Assembly (NCBI GenBank): GCA_041441915.1
Contig: JASDRS010000010.1
Location: 62,001-126,000 of the forward strand
Reading direction: 5' to 3'
From: UBA10365 sp041441915
GTDB taxonomy: Bacteria; Pseudomonadota; Alphaproteobacteria; Rhodobacterales; Rhodobacteraceae
DNA length: 64,000 nucleotides
A program made the translations under genes and the position numbers. The first letter of the stretch is position 1. Each line of letters starts with the position of its first letter. The notes beneath the pieces are model-generated. The model saw nothing but the letters and a program-made list of their open reading frames with translations. It was not told the DNA's origin and made no database searches. Of this stretch, positions 25,590 to 34,797 are shown in pieces.

Positions 25590-26639
25590 ATGCCAGCAAA
25601 GGAGCCTCCGTTGGGCATAAGCGCGCTGACCCCCCCATCTCGGCCACTTGATGCCGTTGAAACCGTACTTGAGTTCCCAGACAATCGTTTACTGATATAT
25701 TTGTGCGGCGAATATGATCGAAACTTAGCGCAAGTTGAACATCAACTTAAGGTTCAGGTATTGAGGCGTGGGAATCGATTGGTGGTAATAGGTGAGATTA
25801 AGGCGCGTGAACAAGCAGGGGCAATTTTAATTGCTATCTATGCGCGCCTTGAAGCAGGGAAAGGGCTAGAGCCTGGCGATATTGAGGCTGCCATTCGTTT
25901 GGGGAAACCAGGGCTAGACGGCCATCCAAGCGGCAAACAAGGACAGGGACAAATAGAAATGTCCGCTGGTTCAAAGTACGAATTGCAAACAAGGCGTAAG
26001 TCTGTTGAGCCGCGCACTGAAGCGCAAAAGGCTTATGTAGCCAATTTATTTGACCATGAATTAGGTTTTGGAATTGGGCCAGCGGGTACGGGTAAAACCT
26101 ATTTGGCCGTGGCTGTTGGGGTGACAATGTTTATTTCTGGCGCAGTGGATAAAATCATTCTGTCCCGTCCTGCCGTTGAAGCGGGCGAAAGATTGGGGTT
26201 TTTGCCTGGCGACATGAAGGAAAAAATCGATCCCTATATGCAGCCGCTTTATGACGCGCTGAATGATTTTTTGCCGCAAAAACAGTTGCAAAAATATATA
26301 GAAGAAAAACGCATTGAAATTGCGCCCTTAGCTTTTATGCGCGGGCGCACTTTGTCAAATGCCTTTGTCGTGTTGGATGAGGCGCAAAATGCGACCACTA
26401 TGCAAATGAAAATGTTCCTTACGCGGCTTGGCGAAGGGTCGCGCATGGTGATCACCGGCGACCGCACCCAAATTGACCTCCCGCGCGGTATCCCCAGTGG
26501 CTTGACTGACGCCGAACGCATCATAAAAGGTGTGCGGGGAGTGTCATTTAATTACTTCACATCAAAAGATGTTGTGCGCCACCCGCTTGTTGGGCGCATC
26601 ATCGAAGCCTACGAGGCGCATGATGGTGTCTCTGGTTGA
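25590..26639 (+). CDS. phoH: PhoH-family ATPase (YbeZ)
   Basis: A 349-residue PhoH-like protein: a cytoplasmic P-loop NTPase of the YbeZ group that works with YbeY in ribosome and RNA quality control. The Walker A is GIGPAGTGKTYLAV (about residue 160), and Walker B is AFVVLDEAQNATTMQM. The SRPAVEAGERLGFLPG and MVITGDRTQIDLP segments are characteristic. Two starts are possible: the ATG at 25590 without a clear Shine-Dalgarno, or the TTG at 25611, which has AAGGAG six bases upstream; both lie before the conserved domain. It overlaps ybeY by 17 bases, so the two are translationally linked. Confidence 0.9.
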   Translation: MPAKEPPLGISALTPPSRPLDAVETVLEFPDNRLLIYLCGEYDRNLAQVEHQLKVQVLRRGNRLVVIGEIKAREQAGAILIAIYARLEAGKGLEPGDIEAAIRLGKPGLDGHPSGKQGQGQIEMSAGSKYELQTRRKSVEPRTEAQKAYVANLFDHELGFGIGPAGTGKTYLAVAVGVTMFISGAVDKIILSRPAVEAGERLGFLPGDMKEKIDPYMQPLYDALNDFLPQKQLQKYIEEKRIEIAPLAFMRGRTLSNAFVVLDEAQNATTMQMKMFLTRLGEGSRMVITGDRTQIDLPRGIPSGLTDAERIIKGVRGVSFNYFTSKDVVRHPLVGRIIEAYEAHDGVSG

Positions 26640-27174
26640 TACAGTGATTGAAGACCCACGCTGGGAAAGCTTGGGCTTAGAGCCCTTGGTAGAACATTCC
26701 ATAAGGACAAGCCTTGCCCATCTTGGTCTGCCTTTAGAGGGCATATCCTTATGCGTGATGGGTTGTGATGATGCGCGCATTTTGGCCCTTAACTCCGATT
26801 TTCTCGGCAAGGCTAAACCCACAAATGTTCTGTCTTGGCCGTCTTTTGATCTACGGCCCGAAATCATTGGCGCCCGTCCTGACCTGCCGCCGGTGGGATC
26901 GGACCATAATCCAGAAATGTTGGGTGATATAGCTTTATCCTATGAAACTTGTGCTTTGGAAGCGATTGAGCAATACAAATTTATGGCTGATCATGCCACC
27001 CATTTGATCGTGCATGGTCTTTTGCATTTATTAGGCTATGATCACGTGGAAGACCAAGACGCTGCCATCATGGAGCAGCAAGAGGTAGAAATACTTGCCA
27101 AGTTGGGTTTGAGTAACCCATATATAGGCTGGCAGAGTGATAAATTAATTGGAACAAGGATTGATGGGCAGTAG
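26623..27174 (+). CDS. ybeY: Endoribonuclease YbeY
   Basis: YbeY is a zinc-dependent endoribonuclease needed for 16S rRNA 3' maturation and ribosome quality control. The 183-residue protein has the family zinc motif HGLLHLLGYDH near residue 134, preceded by KAKPTNVLSWPSF, which is also diagnostic. I set the start at the ATG 26623 (MVSLVDTVIE) because GAGG sits six bases before it; an ATG three bases earlier is also possible. The gene starts inside the last codons of phoH and ends inside the start of the CBS-domain gene, so this is a tightly coupled operon. Confidence 0.93.
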   Translation: MVSLVDTVIEDPRWESLGLEPLVEHSIRTSLAHLGLPLEGISLCVMGCDDARILALNSDFLGKAKPTNVLSWPSFDLRPEIIGARPDLPPVGSDHNPEMLGDIALSYETCALEAIEQYKFMADHATHLIVHGLLHLLGYDHVEDQDAAIMEQQEVEILAKLGLSNPYIGWQSDKLIGTRIDGQ

Positions 27175-28099
27175 TAATAACGTGCCAAATATGGTGCAAT
27201 CAACCAAAAGTGATGCGCCTAAAGACCTCAAGCAGCGGCAGGGGCACGGCTTCGTCTTTAGAATTAAAAGTATTTTTGGCGTGCGCTCGGATGCTGCGCA
27301 GTCAAAATCCTCATCGGAACATACCATAAAAGACCTAAGGGCAGAGACGTCCCATACCCATGGCATGGCTAATTTGCGCCGTTTGCGGGTTGATGACGTG
27401 GCCTTGCCCAAAGTGAATGTCGTGGCCGTGTCGATGGATATTGGCAAAGATGAATTGGTCGAAGTCTTTCGGAAAGAAGGCTTTTCACGCATGCCCGTTT
27501 ATAAAGGCACGCTTGATCTACCCCAAGGGCTAATATTGCTTAAGGATTTGGCTTTGCAGCATGGGTTTGGCGCAGGTGGACGTTTCAGTCTCCGCAAGCT
27601 GATCCGGCCCATTCTTTATGCGCCACCCTCGATGCCAATCGGTATCTTGTTACAAAAAATGCAAAAAGAACGTGTACACATGGCTCTAGTTATTGATGAA
27701 TATGGCGGCGTAGATGGCTTGGTGACCATTGAAGATCTGATTGAAACTGTGATTGGTGAAATTGAAGACGAACATGACGAAGACGAAGGCAGCCTTTGGA
27801 AAGAGGAAAAGCAAGGTGTGTTTCTAGCAATGTCAAACGCGCCGCTTGATGAGTTTGAATTGGCCATTGGCCTGACTTTACGTAACCAAGAAGATGATAA
27901 AGATATCGATACCGTGGGCGGATTGGTCTTTGTGCGCACGGGCCATGTGCCAGCCCGTGGCGAAATTGTGCCCCATGAAAGTGGTGCTGAGTTTGAAGTG
28001 GTCGATGCTGATGCGCGCAGCATTAAGCGCTTGCGCTTGCGCTTGCCCGAAATTGTGCGCGCGCGTGACGGGGTCAAGCAACGAACTGCCGATCTCTGA
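27164..28099 (+). CDS. corC: Hemolysin/CorC-family CBS-domain protein
   Basis: A 311-residue soluble protein of the TlyC/CorC type. After a poorly conserved N-terminal 60 residues come two CBS domains (KVNVVAVSMDIG..., FSRMPVYKGTLDLP, and VIDEYGGVDGLVTIEDLIE), and a C-terminal transporter-associated CorC_HlyC domain (VGGLVFVRTGHVPARGEIV). These proteins are linked to divalent cation efflux or to membrane stress; the hemolysin name is historical. The ATG at 27164 follows AAGGA and overlaps ybeY by 11 bases; a TTG 15 bases earlier is possible. Its stop overlaps the lnt start by one base. Confidence 0.88.
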   Translation: MGSSNNVPNMVQSTKSDAPKDLKQRQGHGFVFRIKSIFGVRSDAAQSKSSSEHTIKDLRAETSHTHGMANLRRLRVDDVALPKVNVVAVSMDIGKDELVEVFRKEGFSRMPVYKGTLDLPQGLILLKDLALQHGFGAGGRFSLRKLIRPILYAPPSMPIGILLQKMQKERVHMALVIDEYGGVDGLVTIEDLIETVIGEIEDEHDEDEGSLWKEEKQGVFLAMSNAPLDEFELAIGLTLRNQEDDKDIDTVGGLVFVRTGHVPARGEIVPHESGAEFEVVDADARSIKRLRLRLPEIVRARDGVKQRTADL

Positions 28100-29625
28100 T
28101 GTCACGGGCCAGCTATAGGTTTGGGCACAAAATACCCGTATGGCCGGCTTTCCTCTTAATGATCTTGGGCGGTATAGCTGCATTAGGGCAGGCCCCTATT
28201 GACGCTTGGTACGCGACTTTGATCGCTTTTTTTGTCATTTTCAAAATTTTAAGCCGCGCAGAAGGTGGCACCTTCGCGGCGCTTTTTGGGTTTTGTGCGG
28301 GCTTCGGTTATTTTGCGGTTACTATGAATTGGATCATTCAGCCCTTCTTTATCGATCTCAAGCAAGACGGGTGGATGGCTCCTTTTGCTTTGATTCTTAT
28401 GTCAACGGGCTTGGCTGTGTTTTGGGCAGTGGCTTGCGGGCTTGCCTATAGGGCGATGCAAGGAATTGATGGTAAGCTGATCTCACGTTCAGGGTTCATC
28501 CTTGCCCTCATACTATGCCTGTCTAGTGCGGAATATCTGCGAGGCGTGATCTTTACTGGCTTTCCATGGGCACTCATCGGGCATGTCTGGATCAACACGC
28601 CTGTGGCGCAATTGGCTGCCTTTGTTGGCCCAAATAGCTTGACTGTTCTACTGCTGATGCTTGCGGGGTTGCCAATAATTTATGGCTTGCGGGGGATTTT
28701 TTTCTCAGCTCTGGCTTTGGCGGCAGTAGTAGCTTTTGGACTAAACCGACTGAACATAGTTAATCCTATGGTCGATTGGCCGCTCACGGTGCGGCTTGTG
28801 CAGCCCAATGCCAAACAATCTGCTAAATGGAACCCAAGTTTTGCACAGCTTTATTTAGATCGCCAACTTGCCTTTACCACTGTGCAGCCCTTGCCGGATA
28901 TTGTTATTTGGCCAGAAACGGCTGTGCCCTATTATAGTTTAGACGATACGCAGCTTGTGACCAGTCTGGCTTTAGCTGCCCAAGGAAGACCTTTGCTGTT
29001 TGGCTATCAAAGATACGACGGCGTGCGTGCGTGGAACAGCCTTGGGCTGATTGACAAAAATGGAACCTTTCATGAGGCCTATGATAAACATCACCTTGTG
29101 CCTTTCGGCGAATATATGCCATTTGGCGATTTTCTTTATGAGTGGTTTGGCCTGGCGGGTCTGGCAGCGCAAGAAGGGTATACCTATTCCGCTGGCATGG
29201 GGCCAAAATTGATTAATCTTGGCCCTTTGGGCACTGTGCTGCCGCTGATTTGCTATGAGGTGGTGTTTCCTCAAATTATCCATAATGCGCCACGCCGCCC
29301 AGATTGGATTTTGCAAATCACCAATGATGCCTGGTTTGGTAATTTTTCGGGGCCCGCACAGCATTTGGCCCAAGCCCGTTTGCGGGCGATTGAACAGGGC
29401 TTGCCCTTGGTGCGCGTGGCCAACACCGGGATCAGCGCCATAATCGATCCCTATGGTCGTATCACGGCACATCTTCCCTTGAACCAAGCAGGCTTTAAAG
29501 ATGGCACGGTTGCTCGCGCTTTGCCGCCTACCTTCTATGCGCTTTTGGCTGAACAAATCTTTTTTGCATGGATGGGGGCCTTGGCGGTTATATTAATTTT
29601 TGTGCGCTTGAAGTTCCGCTCTTAG
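28099..29625 (+). CDS. lnt: Apolipoprotein N-acyltransferase Lnt
   Basis: Lnt adds the third acyl chain to the N-terminal cysteine of lipoproteins in the inner membrane. The 508-residue protein has six to seven hydrophobic spans in the first 230 residues and a final one at the C-terminus, around a periplasmic carbon-nitrogen hydrolase domain. The catalytic triad segments are visible: WPETAVPYYS (Glu), YDKHHLVPFGEYMP (Lys) and LPLICYEVVFP (Cys). The start ATG shares the A with the TGA of corC (TGATG). The lipoprotein Pal, encoded in this window, is a likely substrate. Confidence 0.95.
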   Translation: MSRASYRFGHKIPVWPAFLLMILGGIAALGQAPIDAWYATLIAFFVIFKILSRAEGGTFAALFGFCAGFGYFAVTMNWIIQPFFIDLKQDGWMAPFALILMSTGLAVFWAVACGLAYRAMQGIDGKLISRSGFILALILCLSSAEYLRGVIFTGFPWALIGHVWINTPVAQLAAFVGPNSLTVLLLMLAGLPIIYGLRGIFFSALALAAVVAFGLNRLNIVNPMVDWPLTVRLVQPNAKQSAKWNPSFAQLYLDRQLAFTTVQPLPDIVIWPETAVPYYSLDDTQLVTSLALAAQGRPLLFGYQRYDGVRAWNSLGLIDKNGTFHEAYDKHHLVPFGEYMPFGDFLYEWFGLAGLAAQEGYTYSAGMGPKLINLGPLGTVLPLICYEVVFPQIIHNAPRRPDWILQITNDAWFGNFSGPAQHLAQARLRAIEQGLPLVRVANTGISAIIDPYGRITAHLPLNQAGFKDGTVARALPPTFYALLAEQIFFAWMGALAVILIFVRLKFRS

Positions 29626-29654
29626 TTTTTGGCTTCTAGCTAATTTGTGGGAGG

Positions 29655-29680
29655 GCCCCTTGACGCGACATGGAAGGGGC
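29655..29680 (+). terminator. Hairpin between lnt and metK
   Basis: GCCCCTT (29655-29661) pairs with AAGGGGC (29674-29680) around a 12-base loop. It could terminate lnt transcription or be part of the metK leader. There is no long T-run after it, only ATCATTTT 15 bases on, so terminator function is uncertain. Confidence 0.4.
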
Positions 29681-29700
29681 GCTAGCTGAAAGCATCATTT

Positions 29701-29742
29701 TCACAACGGCTTCCTGGCGTGATGAGATAAAAAAATTGGAGC
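29701..29742 (+). promoter_or_regulatory. SAM/SAH riboswitch controlling metK
   Basis: The sequence from 29701 carries the core CACAACGGCTTCCTGGCGTG, then an A-rich linker and ATTGGAGC (29735-29742). This is the compact pseudoknot consensus I know for the SAM/SAH riboswitch class of Rhodobacterales. Stem one is TCAC (29701-29704) with GTGA (29719-29722); the pseudoknot pairs GCTTCC of the loop with the GGAGC segment. GGAG (29738-29741) is also the Shine-Dalgarno of metK, seven bases before its ATG, so ligand binding should block translation initiation when S-adenosylmethionine is plentiful. Confidence 0.85.
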
Positions 29743-29748
29743 GCTCTA

Positions 29749-30915
29749 ATGTTAAGAAGCAATTATATATTCACATCGGAATCCGTATCCGAGGGACATC
29801 CTGATAAGCTATGCGATCGAGTGTCAGATTCGATCTTAGACGCTTTTTTAGGCTTGGAGCCAAACGCGCGGGTCGCTTGTGAAACCTTTGCGACGACTGG
29901 TCGCGTGGTTGTTGGCGGGGAAGTGGGCCTAACGAATCCGAAAGTTCTGTCTGATACGATGTGCCATATTGATGCTATCGTGCGCGATTGCGTACGTGAT
30001 ATTGGCTATGAGCAAGACCAGTTTCACTGGAATACAATTGAAGTACAAAATTACATACATAAACAGTCCGCTCATATTGCACAAGGCGTTGATAAAGATG
30101 GTGCTGGTGATCAGGGCATTATGTTTGGCTATGCCTGCCGCGAAACCGAAGACCTGATGCCCGCTCCCATTCAATATTCGCATGCTATCTTGCGCCGCTT
30201 GGCTGAAGTACGCAAATCTGGTGTGGAACCCATTTTGCGGCCCGATGCAAAATCGCAGCTTTCCTTGCGGTATGAGGATGGCAAACCAGTAGAGGTGACC
30301 TCGATCGTGCTGTCAACCCAGCACGAAAGCCAAGATCAAAGCTCGGACGATATACGAGCGATTGTTGAGCCTTATATTTTGGAAGTTCTGCCCAAGGGTT
30401 GGATCACACCAGCAACGGAATGGTGGGTGAACCCCACTGGCACTTTTGTGATCGGTGGGCCTGATGGTGATGCAGGCTTAACAGGGCGCAAGATCATTGT
30501 TGACACTTATGGTGGTGCTGCCCCTCATGGTGGGGGTGCTTTTTCCGGTAAAGATCCAACCAAAGTTGACCGCTCGGCTGCTTATGCTGCGCGTTATTTG
30601 GCTAAAAATGTCGTGGCTGCAGGCTTAGCGGATCGCTGCACTTTGCAAGTCTCTTACGCGATTGGTGTTGCAAAGCCGCTTTCGGTTTATGTTGATACCC
30701 ACGGCACGGGGCAAGTTGATGATGAAGCCATTGAACGTGCCGTAAGCCAAGTGATGGATCTAAGTCCACGGGGCATTAGGGCACATTTGGATTTGTGTAA
30801 GCCCATTTATGCACGCACGGCTGCCTATGGCCATTTTGGTCGCTTGCCGCAGGCCGATGGTGGCTTTAGCTGGGAACGTGTTGACTTGGTCGAAGCATTG
30901 AAAAAGACGGTTTGA
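29749..30915 (+). CDS. metK: S-adenosylmethionine synthetase MetK
   Basis: MetK makes S-adenosylmethionine from ATP and methionine. The 388-residue protein has the family signatures: SEGHPDKLCDRVSD at the N-terminus (ATP/metal), GAGDQGIMFGYAC near residue 120, and GGGAFSGKDPTKVDRSAAY near residue 262. Its length matches the family. The ATG at 29749 is set by the GGAG that belongs to the riboswitch expression platform. It precedes trmB, whose product uses SAM, and the window holds other SAM users (miaB, rlmJ, prmA). Confidence 0.96.
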   Translation: MLRSNYIFTSESVSEGHPDKLCDRVSDSILDAFLGLEPNARVACETFATTGRVVVGGEVGLTNPKVLSDTMCHIDAIVRDCVRDIGYEQDQFHWNTIEVQNYIHKQSAHIAQGVDKDGAGDQGIMFGYACRETEDLMPAPIQYSHAILRRLAEVRKSGVEPILRPDAKSQLSLRYEDGKPVEVTSIVLSTQHESQDQSSDDIRAIVEPYILEVLPKGWITPATEWWVNPTGTFVIGGPDGDAGLTGRKIIVDTYGGAAPHGGGAFSGKDPTKVDRSAAYAARYLAKNVVAAGLADRCTLQVSYAIGVAKPLSVYVDTHGTGQVDDEAIERAVSQVMDLSPRGIRAHLDLCKPIYARTAAYGHFGRLPQADGGFSWERVDLVEALKKTV

Positions 30916-30934
30916 TAAGCTAAGGGGGGGCCTC

Positions 30935-31666
30935 ATGGCCCAACCGCTTTTGGAATATATGATGACCAAAGATGAAAAAGTTCTGCCCCCAGAGTGGCGC
31001 AATTTCTATGGTCGTCGTGCAGGGCATACATTGCGGCCTTCGCAAAAGACCTATCTAATCGAAGATCTTGAAAGCCTACGTCCACAAGGTATCACAGTCG
31101 CCGAAAATCCCGAACGATTGCCCCTTGACCTAAACGCGATTTTTGGTGGGCCAAGGGATGTGTGGCTTGAAATTGGCTTTGGTGGCGGCGAGCATATGGT
31201 GCAGATGGCAGTGCGTTATCCTGACATTGGCTTGATCGGTTGCGAACCCTATATCAACGGGGTTGCGATGCTTTTGGGGAAGGTCCGTGCTGCAAGCGTT
31301 GAAAATTTAGCCGTTTATGCGGGTGATGTACGCGATATTTTTGATATTTTGCCACCTAAAAGTTTGGCCAAGGTCTTTTTGAACTACCCCGACCCTTGGC
31401 CCAAAAAGCGTCACCACCGGCGCCGCTTCGTCACGCAAGACCACTTACTACCCCTATTTCAAACGCTTAAAATTGGAGCCGAGTTTCGTGTGGCCACAGA
31501 TATTTCGGACTACGTGCGCCAAGCGCTGGAAGAGGTACCCATCGCGGGGTTCGAACTGGTACTTTCATCTGCCAAACCTTGGGGAGACTGGATCTCGACT
31601 CGCTACGAGCAAAAGGCCCTGCGTGAAGGCCGTCCGCCCCATTATCTGACCTTTGTAAAACCTTAG
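30935..31666 (+). CDS. trmB: tRNA (guanine-N7-)-methyltransferase TrmB
   Basis: TrmB methylates G46 of tRNA variable loops with SAM. The 243-residue Rossmann-fold protein contains WLEIGFGGGEHMVQMA (SAM-binding), GCEPYINGV, and the diagnostic FLNYPDPWPKKRHHRRRF with the catalytic aspartate. The N-terminal region has NFYGRRAGHTLRPSQ, typical of the alphaproteobacterial form. The start is uncertain: ATG 30935 follows a G-rich stretch, but ATGs at 30959 and 30962 are also in frame. It lies 19 bases after metK, so co-transcription under the riboswitch is plausible. Confidence 0.93.
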   Translation: MAQPLLEYMMTKDEKVLPPEWRNFYGRRAGHTLRPSQKTYLIEDLESLRPQGITVAENPERLPLDLNAIFGGPRDVWLEIGFGGGEHMVQMAVRYPDIGLIGCEPYINGVAMLLGKVRAASVENLAVYAGDVRDIFDILPPKSLAKVFLNYPDPWPKKRHHRRRFVTQDHLLPLFQTLKIGAEFRVATDISDYVRQALEEVPIAGFELVLSSAKPWGDWISTRYEQKALREGRPPHYLTFVKP

Positions 31667-31825
31667 ATGATTTAGACTTGCTCCCCTAGACCAAAGGCGA
31701 TTGCAAATGTATAAGGCCCCATGATGCAGAATATATTGATCTTTCCGCGAATTATTTTCCCAGTGGCACGGTAACGCTGTCAGGATCTTTTTTGCCCCTT
31801 TGAAAAATTTGCTAAGGATCGCCCC

Positions 31826-34744
31826 ATGTGCGCCGAGACCCCCGATTATAAAGAATCTGTTTTCCTGCCCCAAACTGATTTTCCAATGCGCGCGGCCCTG
31901 CCAGAGCGCGAACCACTGTGGTTGCAACTTTGGAGTAATATCGGGATCTATGACCGCTTGCGGGAAAAAATGGGCCGTAAGTCATTTACGCTGCATGATG
32001 GCCCCCCCTATGCAAATGGCCATTTACATATTGGTCATGCGCTGAATAAGATCTTGAAAGATATGGTTGTGCGCTCGCAGCAAATGATGGGTAATGATGC
32101 GCGCTATGTACCTGGTTGGGATTGCCACGGCCTACCTATTGAGTGGAAAATCGAAGAGCAATATCGTGCCAAGGGCCTAAACAAAGACGATGTCAATATT
32201 GTTGCCTTTCGTCAAGAATGCCGTATTTTTGCTGAAAATTGGATCAATATTCAAAGTGAAGAATTCAAACGTTTGGGCATCACGGGCAATTGGGCTGATC
32301 CTTATAAAACGATGGATTACCACGCCGAGACCGTGATCGCGGGTGAATTTATGAAATTTGTTATGAATGGCGCACTTTACCAAGGGTCAAAGCCCGTCAT
32401 GTGGTCGCCTGTTGAAAAGACCGCGCTGGCAGAAGCGGAGGTCGAATATCACGATCATACCAGCCATATGGTTTGGGTGCGTTTTCGTGTTGTAAGCGCA
32501 AACCCATCGGCGCAAATCTTTGTGGCGCACAAAACAGATGTCGTGATTTGGACCACAACCCCTTGGACCATTCCACAAAACCGCGCCATCAGCTTTGGCC
32601 CGACCATTTCTTATGGGCTTTATGAAATCATTGACCGTCCCGAAGGCAGCGCCGTGACCATTGGCGATCGGGTGATCGTGGCAGACGCCTTGGCCTTGGC
32701 CACCTTTGCCCAAGCCAAGCTTGGAGACCCTGAGATGATTCGGCGTCTTTGTGACGTATCTGAAGTCGAACTAATCAGTATTATCACCGCACATCCGTTC
32801 CGCGGGATCGAAAGCGGGCAGGGCGAATGGGATTATGACGTGCCCATGTTGCCTGGCGATCACGTGACCGAAGATGCAGGCACAGGTTTTGTGCATACGG
32901 CTCCAAGCCACGGCGACGATGACTATCAAATGGGCATTAAGTTTAATCTTCCCATGACTTATAATGTCGAATCTGACGGCAGCTATCGTACCAGCCTGCC
33001 GTTGTTTGGCGGCCAGCATATAATTGCGCCCGATGGCAAAGAGGGGCCAGCAAATGTGTCTGTGATCAAGCAATTGGCCTATACGGGGGGGCTTTTTGCC
33101 AAGGGCAAACTTAAGCACAGCTATCCTCATTCTTGGCGTTCCAAAGCGCCCATTATTTATCGCAATACGCCGCAATGGTTTGTGGCGATTGATAAAAAGC
33201 TTGATGATGGCATGAGCACTTATGGCGACACAATTCGCCAGCGCGCTTTGAAATCGATCGACAAACTGGTCGAATGGACGCCGCATTCAGGCCGCAATCG
33301 GCTCTATTCCATGATTGAAGCGCGGCCTGACTGGGTATTGTCGCGCCAGCGCGCTTGGGGTGTGCCTTTGACCTGTTTTATCAAAACAGGCGCGCTACCA
33401 ACTGAAGCTGATTATGTGCTGCAAGATGCAATTGTAAATGCCAGAATTTTGGCTGAGTTCGAAGCTAATGGGGCAGATGTGTGGTATGTGGATGGCTTTA
33501 AAGAGCGTATCCTTGCTGGGCTTTATGACCCTGTTTCATATGTACAAGTGTTTGACGTTTTAGATGTATGGTTTGATTCTGGATCAACCCATGCCTTCGT
33601 CTTGCGTGACCGTGCCGATGGATCTGACGACGGATTGGCCGATCTGTACCTTGAAGGTACTGACCAGCATCGAGGTTGGTTCCATTCGTCGATGTTGCAA
33701 GCTTGTGGTACCAAAGGGCGCGCGCCCTATCGTGGGGTTTTGACCCATGGATTCACCTTGGATGAAAAAGGCATGAAAATGTCAAAATCCATCGGCAATA
33801 CTGTGGCACCATCCGAGGTGATCAAAGAGTATGGTGCCGATATTTTGCGCCTTTGGGTTGCGCAGTCGGACTACTCGATTGATTTGCGCATAGGAAAAGA
33901 GATTTTAAAAGGTGTGGCTGACAGTTACCGTCGTTTGCGTAATACAATGCGCTTCATGCTAGGAAATTTGGCCGAGTTTAACGAAAGCGAACGAGTGAAC
34001 CCCAATGATATGCCAGAACTTGAGCGCTGGATTTTGCACCGTTTGGCCGAACTTGACCTTGAAGTGCGCGATGGTTACACAAAATATGATTTTCAGGGGG
34101 TTTTTCAAAAGATTTTTACTTTTGCCACCACGGATTTGTCAGCGGTATTTTTTGATATTAGGAAAGATAGTCTTTATTGTGATGCGCAAGACAGTCTGCG
34201 TCGTCGCTCTGCGCGTTCGGTTCTGGACTTGGCCTTTCACCGTTTGACAACGTGGCTTGCACCGATTTTGGTCTTTACGATGGAAGATGTATGGCAGTCT
34301 CGCTTTGGCGATCAAATGGGCTCAGTGCATTTGCAGGACTTGTCTATTACCCCCAAAGAGTGGCTTAACCCTGAGCTTGGAGCAAAATGGGTTGATATTC
34401 GCGCTGCGCGGCGTGTGGTCACCGCTGCCTTAGAGGTACAGCGCACCTCTAAAGTGATTGGTGCAAGCTTAGAGGCAGCTCCCGTGGTTTATGTAACGGA
34501 TGCGACCATTTTAGCTGCCTTGCAGTCGGTTGATTTTGCCGATATTTGCATCACTTCAGGAATAAATTTTTCGACTGAAGCAGCACCAGAAGGCAGTTTT
34601 ACCATGAACGATGTGCCCCATATAAAGGTTGAATTCGCTTTGGCTGAAGGAGATAAATGCCAAAGATGCTGGCAAATTCTGCCTGAGGTGGGTCGTCAAA
34701 CCAATGCGGGGGTTTGTGCGCGCTGCGATGCAGCTTTGGCCTAG
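31826..34744 (+). CDS. ileS: Isoleucyl-tRNA synthetase IleS
   Basis: IleS charges tRNA-Ile. This 972-residue class I synthetase has the HIGH motif in PPYANGHLHIGHALNKIL (about residue 60) and the KMSKS loop in DEKGMKMSKSIGNTV (about residue 645). The CP1 editing domain lies between them (TTTPWTIPQNRAISFG), and a C-terminal zinc site uses CQRCWQI and CARCD. The ATG at 31826 has AAGGATCG upstream. A 159-base spacer separates it from trmB and probably holds its own promoter; I see no T-box. Confidence 0.96.
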   Translation: MCAETPDYKESVFLPQTDFPMRAALPEREPLWLQLWSNIGIYDRLREKMGRKSFTLHDGPPYANGHLHIGHALNKILKDMVVRSQQMMGNDARYVPGWDCHGLPIEWKIEEQYRAKGLNKDDVNIVAFRQECRIFAENWINIQSEEFKRLGITGNWADPYKTMDYHAETVIAGEFMKFVMNGALYQGSKPVMWSPVEKTALAEAEVEYHDHTSHMVWVRFRVVSANPSAQIFVAHKTDVVIWTTTPWTIPQNRAISFGPTISYGLYEIIDRPEGSAVTIGDRVIVADALALATFAQAKLGDPEMIRRLCDVSEVELISIITAHPFRGIESGQGEWDYDVPMLPGDHVTEDAGTGFVHTAPSHGDDDYQMGIKFNLPMTYNVESDGSYRTSLPLFGGQHIIAPDGKEGPANVSVIKQLAYTGGLFAKGKLKHSYPHSWRSKAPIIYRNTPQWFVAIDKKLDDGMSTYGDTIRQRALKSIDKLVEWTPHSGRNRLYSMIEARPDWVLSRQRAWGVPLTCFIKTGALPTEADYVLQDAIVNARILAEFEANGADVWYVDGFKERILAGLYDPVSYVQVFDVLDVWFDSGSTHAFVLRDRADGSDDGLADLYLEGTDQHRGWFHSSMLQACGTKGRAPYRGVLTHGFTLDEKGMKMSKSIGNTVAPSEVIKEYGADILRLWVAQSDYSIDLRIGKEILKGVADSYRRLRNTMRFMLGNLAEFNESERVNPNDMPELERWILHRLAELDLEVRDGYTKYDFQGVFQKIFTFATTDLSAVFFDIRKDSLYCDAQDSLRRRSARSVLDLAFHRLTTWLAPILVFTMEDVWQSRFGDQMGSVHLQDLSITPKEWLNPELGAKWVDIRAARRVVTAALEVQRTSKVIGASLEAAPVVYVTDATILAALQSVDFADICITSGINFSTEAAPEGSFTMNDVPHIKVEFALAEGDKCQRCWQILPEVGRQTNAGVCARCDAALA

Positions 34745-34761
34745 GAACGCCTTCCCACGGG

Positions 34762-34778
34762 CTCCAAGCGCCTTGGAG
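34762..34778. terminator. Hairpin between convergent ileS and pcs
   Basis: CTCCAAG (34762-34768) and CTTGGAG (34772-34778) form a perfect 7-bp stem with a 3-base loop, located between the convergent stops. The flanks are A/T-rich but lack a strict T-run, so this may be a weak or factor-assisted terminator. Confidence 0.4.
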
Positions 34779-34797
34779 AAAATTAAAATTATTGATA

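Noticed and set aside
31667..31825. T-box or tRNA-like leader before ileS
   Set aside because: No T-box consensus or cloverleaf could be drawn; T-boxes are also not expected in this group.
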